Origin: an uncultured Lachnospiraceae bacterium
GTDB taxonomy: Bacteria > Bacillota_A > Clostridia > Lachnospirales > Lachnospiraceae
Length of the DNA: 7,252 bases
Direction: 5' to 3'
Assembly (NCBI GenBank): GCA_902795835.1
Contig: CADBNA010000368.1
Coordinates: forward strand, 1-7,252
The translations under genes and the position numbers were made by a program. The notes beneath the pieces are model-generated. The model was not told where the DNA came from. It saw only the letters and a list, made by a program, of their open reading frames with translations, and did not search any database. The first letter of the stretch is position 1. Each line of letters starts with the position of its first letter. This document shows positions 5,980 through 7,252 of the stretch, one piece after another.

Positions 5980-7252
5980 TCACAGTTCCTGCAGAATCTC
6001 CCGCAGTACATCTGCAGATATCTGTCCGGGCGCAGACGCCCATCCGGCCGTTCCGAAAGTGACGGCAGAACCCGTCAGGGCCCCGCTGACACGGGAGACC
6101 TTCCCCATTTCTCCCATGGACATCGTGATCAGAATTTTCCCTGTCTCTTCCCGGATCTGCCGTGTTACCTGCATCAGCCGCAGAACATCCTTCGGCTTCT
6201 CCGGCATGGCGGCAACCTTCAGGATATCCGCCCCGGTCTGCCCCTCACGGTAGAAAAGCTGCCTCAGTTCTTCCTTTCCGGGCGTCTGGGCAAAGAAATG
6301 CGCCGACGCCACCACCGTCTTGCCATGCAAATGGGCAAGTTCCGTCAGTTCAGAAGGATCCGTCTCATAGTGAAGGATCTCAATATCGACCAGATCCGTC
6401 TCCTCCTGTCCGATCCCCCATCGGATCAGCTTCTCATACTCTTCCGCATCATAGGGCAGTTCTCCTCCCTCCTGACCGGTCCGGACGGTAAACAGAACCG
6501 GCAGGTTCCCGACCGCCTTCCTGAGTGCACCCAGGGCAGCTGCGGCAGCCTCTTCATCCTGCAGGGCATGAAAATAATCAGCCCGCCATTCAACCAGATC
6601 CGGCTGAACACAGACAGCCCGGGCAGCCTGCTGCAATAATTCCTCTTCCGTCTCTCCAGTCAGAGGTACGCAGATGGCCGGCATTCCTTCTCCCAGAACC
6701 AGATCCCGTATTTTCAGGGTATGCTGCTTCTGTTTTTTTTCATCCTTTCTGCCGTCTTTCCTGCCGTGCTTTTTGTCCGGCTTCTTTCTGTCATAGAGAG
6801 ATTTCCGTTCCTGTTTTTTATCTTTCTTCTCGCGGTTCGCCTTCTTCCCGCTGTGATCAGGGGCCGCCTTTTTCTCTTTTTTCCCGGGATCCGCCGGTTT
6901 TTCAGGTATGTCGGCGGCAGCCTTTTCGGGTTCGTCAGCAGCAGCGTCCGTTTCTGTTGCCTTCTCAGGCTCCGTCTCCGGTTCCGGTTCCGCTTCTGTC
7001 TCAGGCCCGGTCTCTGCTTCTGTCTCAGGCCCGGTCTCTGCTTCTGTCTCAGGCCCGGTCTCAGCTTCTGTCTCAGGCCCGGTCTCTGCTTCTGTCTCCG
7101 GTTCATCTTGTGCGTCCGTCGCCGGGGTTTCCGGTTCTGCTTCTTCCTGTATTTCTTCTGCAGGCAGTTCTGCCGCCGGCCCGCTCTCCGCGGCTTCAGT
7201 CACCGGCTCTGTCTCTGTAACGTCTTCCGCTTCTGATTCCGCAGCTTTTTCC
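5980..7252 (-). CDS. aroD: Type I 3-dehydroquinate dehydratase with long low-complexity N-terminal extension (5' end outside window)
   Basis: AroD turns 3-dehydroquinate into 3-dehydroshikimate, step three of the shikimate pathway to aromatic amino acids, through a lysine Schiff base. Numbered from the GTG at 7203, the catalytic domain is at about 164-407 with IRDLVLGEGMPAICVPLTG, VEWRADYF, LFTVRTGQEGG, DIEIL (E275), ASAHFFAQTP (general base H302), GADILKVAAMP (Schiff-base K329), SMGEMGKVSRVSG and WASAPGQI. Usual enzymes read HDF where this one reads HFF. The preceding 160 residues are low complexity: first Glu/Thr/Pro-rich with ETEAETGP repeats, then Lys/Arg-rich from about 107 to 163. The frame has no stop from 7203 to 7252 and keeps the acidic composition, so GTG 7203 is not a convincing start and the gene probably begins outside the window. 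No start codon with a ribosome binding site precedes the catalytic domain. The FHA gene follows after 37 nt. Confidence 0.93.
   Translation of the reverse strand, partial: EKAAESEAEDVTETEPVTEAAESGPAAELPAEEIQEEAEPETPATDAQDEPETEAETGPETEAETGPETEAETGPETEAETGPETEAEPEPETEPEKATETDAAADEPEKAAADIPEKPADPGKKEKKAAPDHSGKKANREKKDKKQERKSLYDRKKPDKKHGRKDGRKDEKKQKQHTLKIRDLVLGEGMPAICVPLTGETEEELLQQAARAVCVQPDLVEWRADYFHALQDEEAAAAALGALRKAVGNLPVLFTVRTGQEGGELPYDAEEYEKLIRWGIGQEETDLVDIEILHYETDPSELTELAHLHGKTVVASAHFFAQTPGKEELRQLFYREGQTGADILKVAAMPEKPKDVLRLMQVTRQIREETGKILITMSMGEMGKVSRVSGALTGSAVTFGTAGWASAPGQISADVLREILQEL
6992..7098 (-). repeat. 24-bp tandem repeat encoding ETEAETGP, about 4.5 copies
   Basis: Four units of 24 bp follow head to tail at 6992-7015, 7016-7039, 7040-7063 and 7064-7087, with a partial fifth to 7098. 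They are identical except for one base at 7063, which changes GCA to GCT and keeps alanine. Each unit adds eight residues to the acidic part of the AroD extension. The near identity implies recent slippage or expansion, so copy number may differ between strains. Confidence 0.95.

Noticed and set aside
5827..6639. Plus-strand open frame of 270 codons opposite aroD and the FHA gene
   Set aside because: It is antisense to two recognised genes and crosses their intergenic gap; no family motifs are seen.
6682..6684. Internal ATG as an alternative start for a normal-length AroD
   Set aside because: It would delete the conserved first strand (IRDLVLGEG), and no ribosome binding site stands at the right distance.
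6721..7236. Plus-strand Leu/Phe/Arg-rich frame that looks like a membrane protein
   Set aside because: It is the reverse-strand reading of the Lys- and Glu-rich AroD extension; the apparent hydrophobic repeats (LRPGLCFC) are simply the antisense of the 24-bp repeat.

Overview
The window is a compact, single-direction gene block: every gene I can support reads on the minus strand, so transcription runs from position 7252 down to 1. The genes suggest an anaerobic Firmicute of the class Clostridia, probably a GC-rich member of the Lachnospiraceae. The evidence is the MSICPKNKSSK-type ribosomal protein L32 with four zinc-ligand cysteines, the rpmF-plsX-rnc-smc order, the Shine-Dalgarno sites of the AGGAGG type, a consensus sigma-A promoter, and an FHA protein next to a ParA/MinD-like ATPase. 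The family placement is inference from memory of such genomes; no search was run.

Layout in transcription order. (1) 7252-5980: type I 3-dehydroquinate dehydratase (AroD) whose catalytic domain sits behind a long N-terminal extension, first acidic and repeat-rich, then Lys-rich; the start lies outside the window. (2) 5942-5124: protein with a C-terminal FHA domain lacking the usual phosphothreonine-contact residues. (3) 5096-4062: degenerate receiver-like domain joined to a ParA/MinD-like ATPase whose Walker A lacks the signature lysine. These three are closely spaced and probably co-transcribed. (4) A textbook TTGACA-N17-TATAAT promoter (3971-3943) starts the next unit. (5) 3872-3687: rpmF (L32), followed by a strong intrinsic terminator. 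(6) 3607-2702: a lipoprotein with an Ig-like domain, PAEEA repeats and a Tyr-rich tail. (7) 2709-1681: plsX, overlapping the lipoprotein gene by 8 nt. (8) A long hairpin at 1665-1625. (9) 1579-887: rnc (RNase III). (10) 885-1: the first 295 codons of smc.

How it fits together. The right half combines a shikimate-pathway enzyme with a two-gene FHA/ParA-like module of the kind often seen near Tad/Flp pilus genes, but no pilus genes are visible here. The left half is the conserved translation/lipid/RNA/chromosome cluster. It departs from its common clostridial form in three ways: a lipoprotein gene is inserted between rpmF and plsX, acpP is absent between plsX and rnc, and no YceD/DUF177 gene precedes rpmF. 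A terminator after rpmF with no obvious new promoter behind it suggests that the lipoprotein and plsX depend on read-through, giving abundant L32 and less PlsX. No tRNA, rRNA, CRISPR array or mobile element was seen, and no gene-free stretch exceeds 300 bases.
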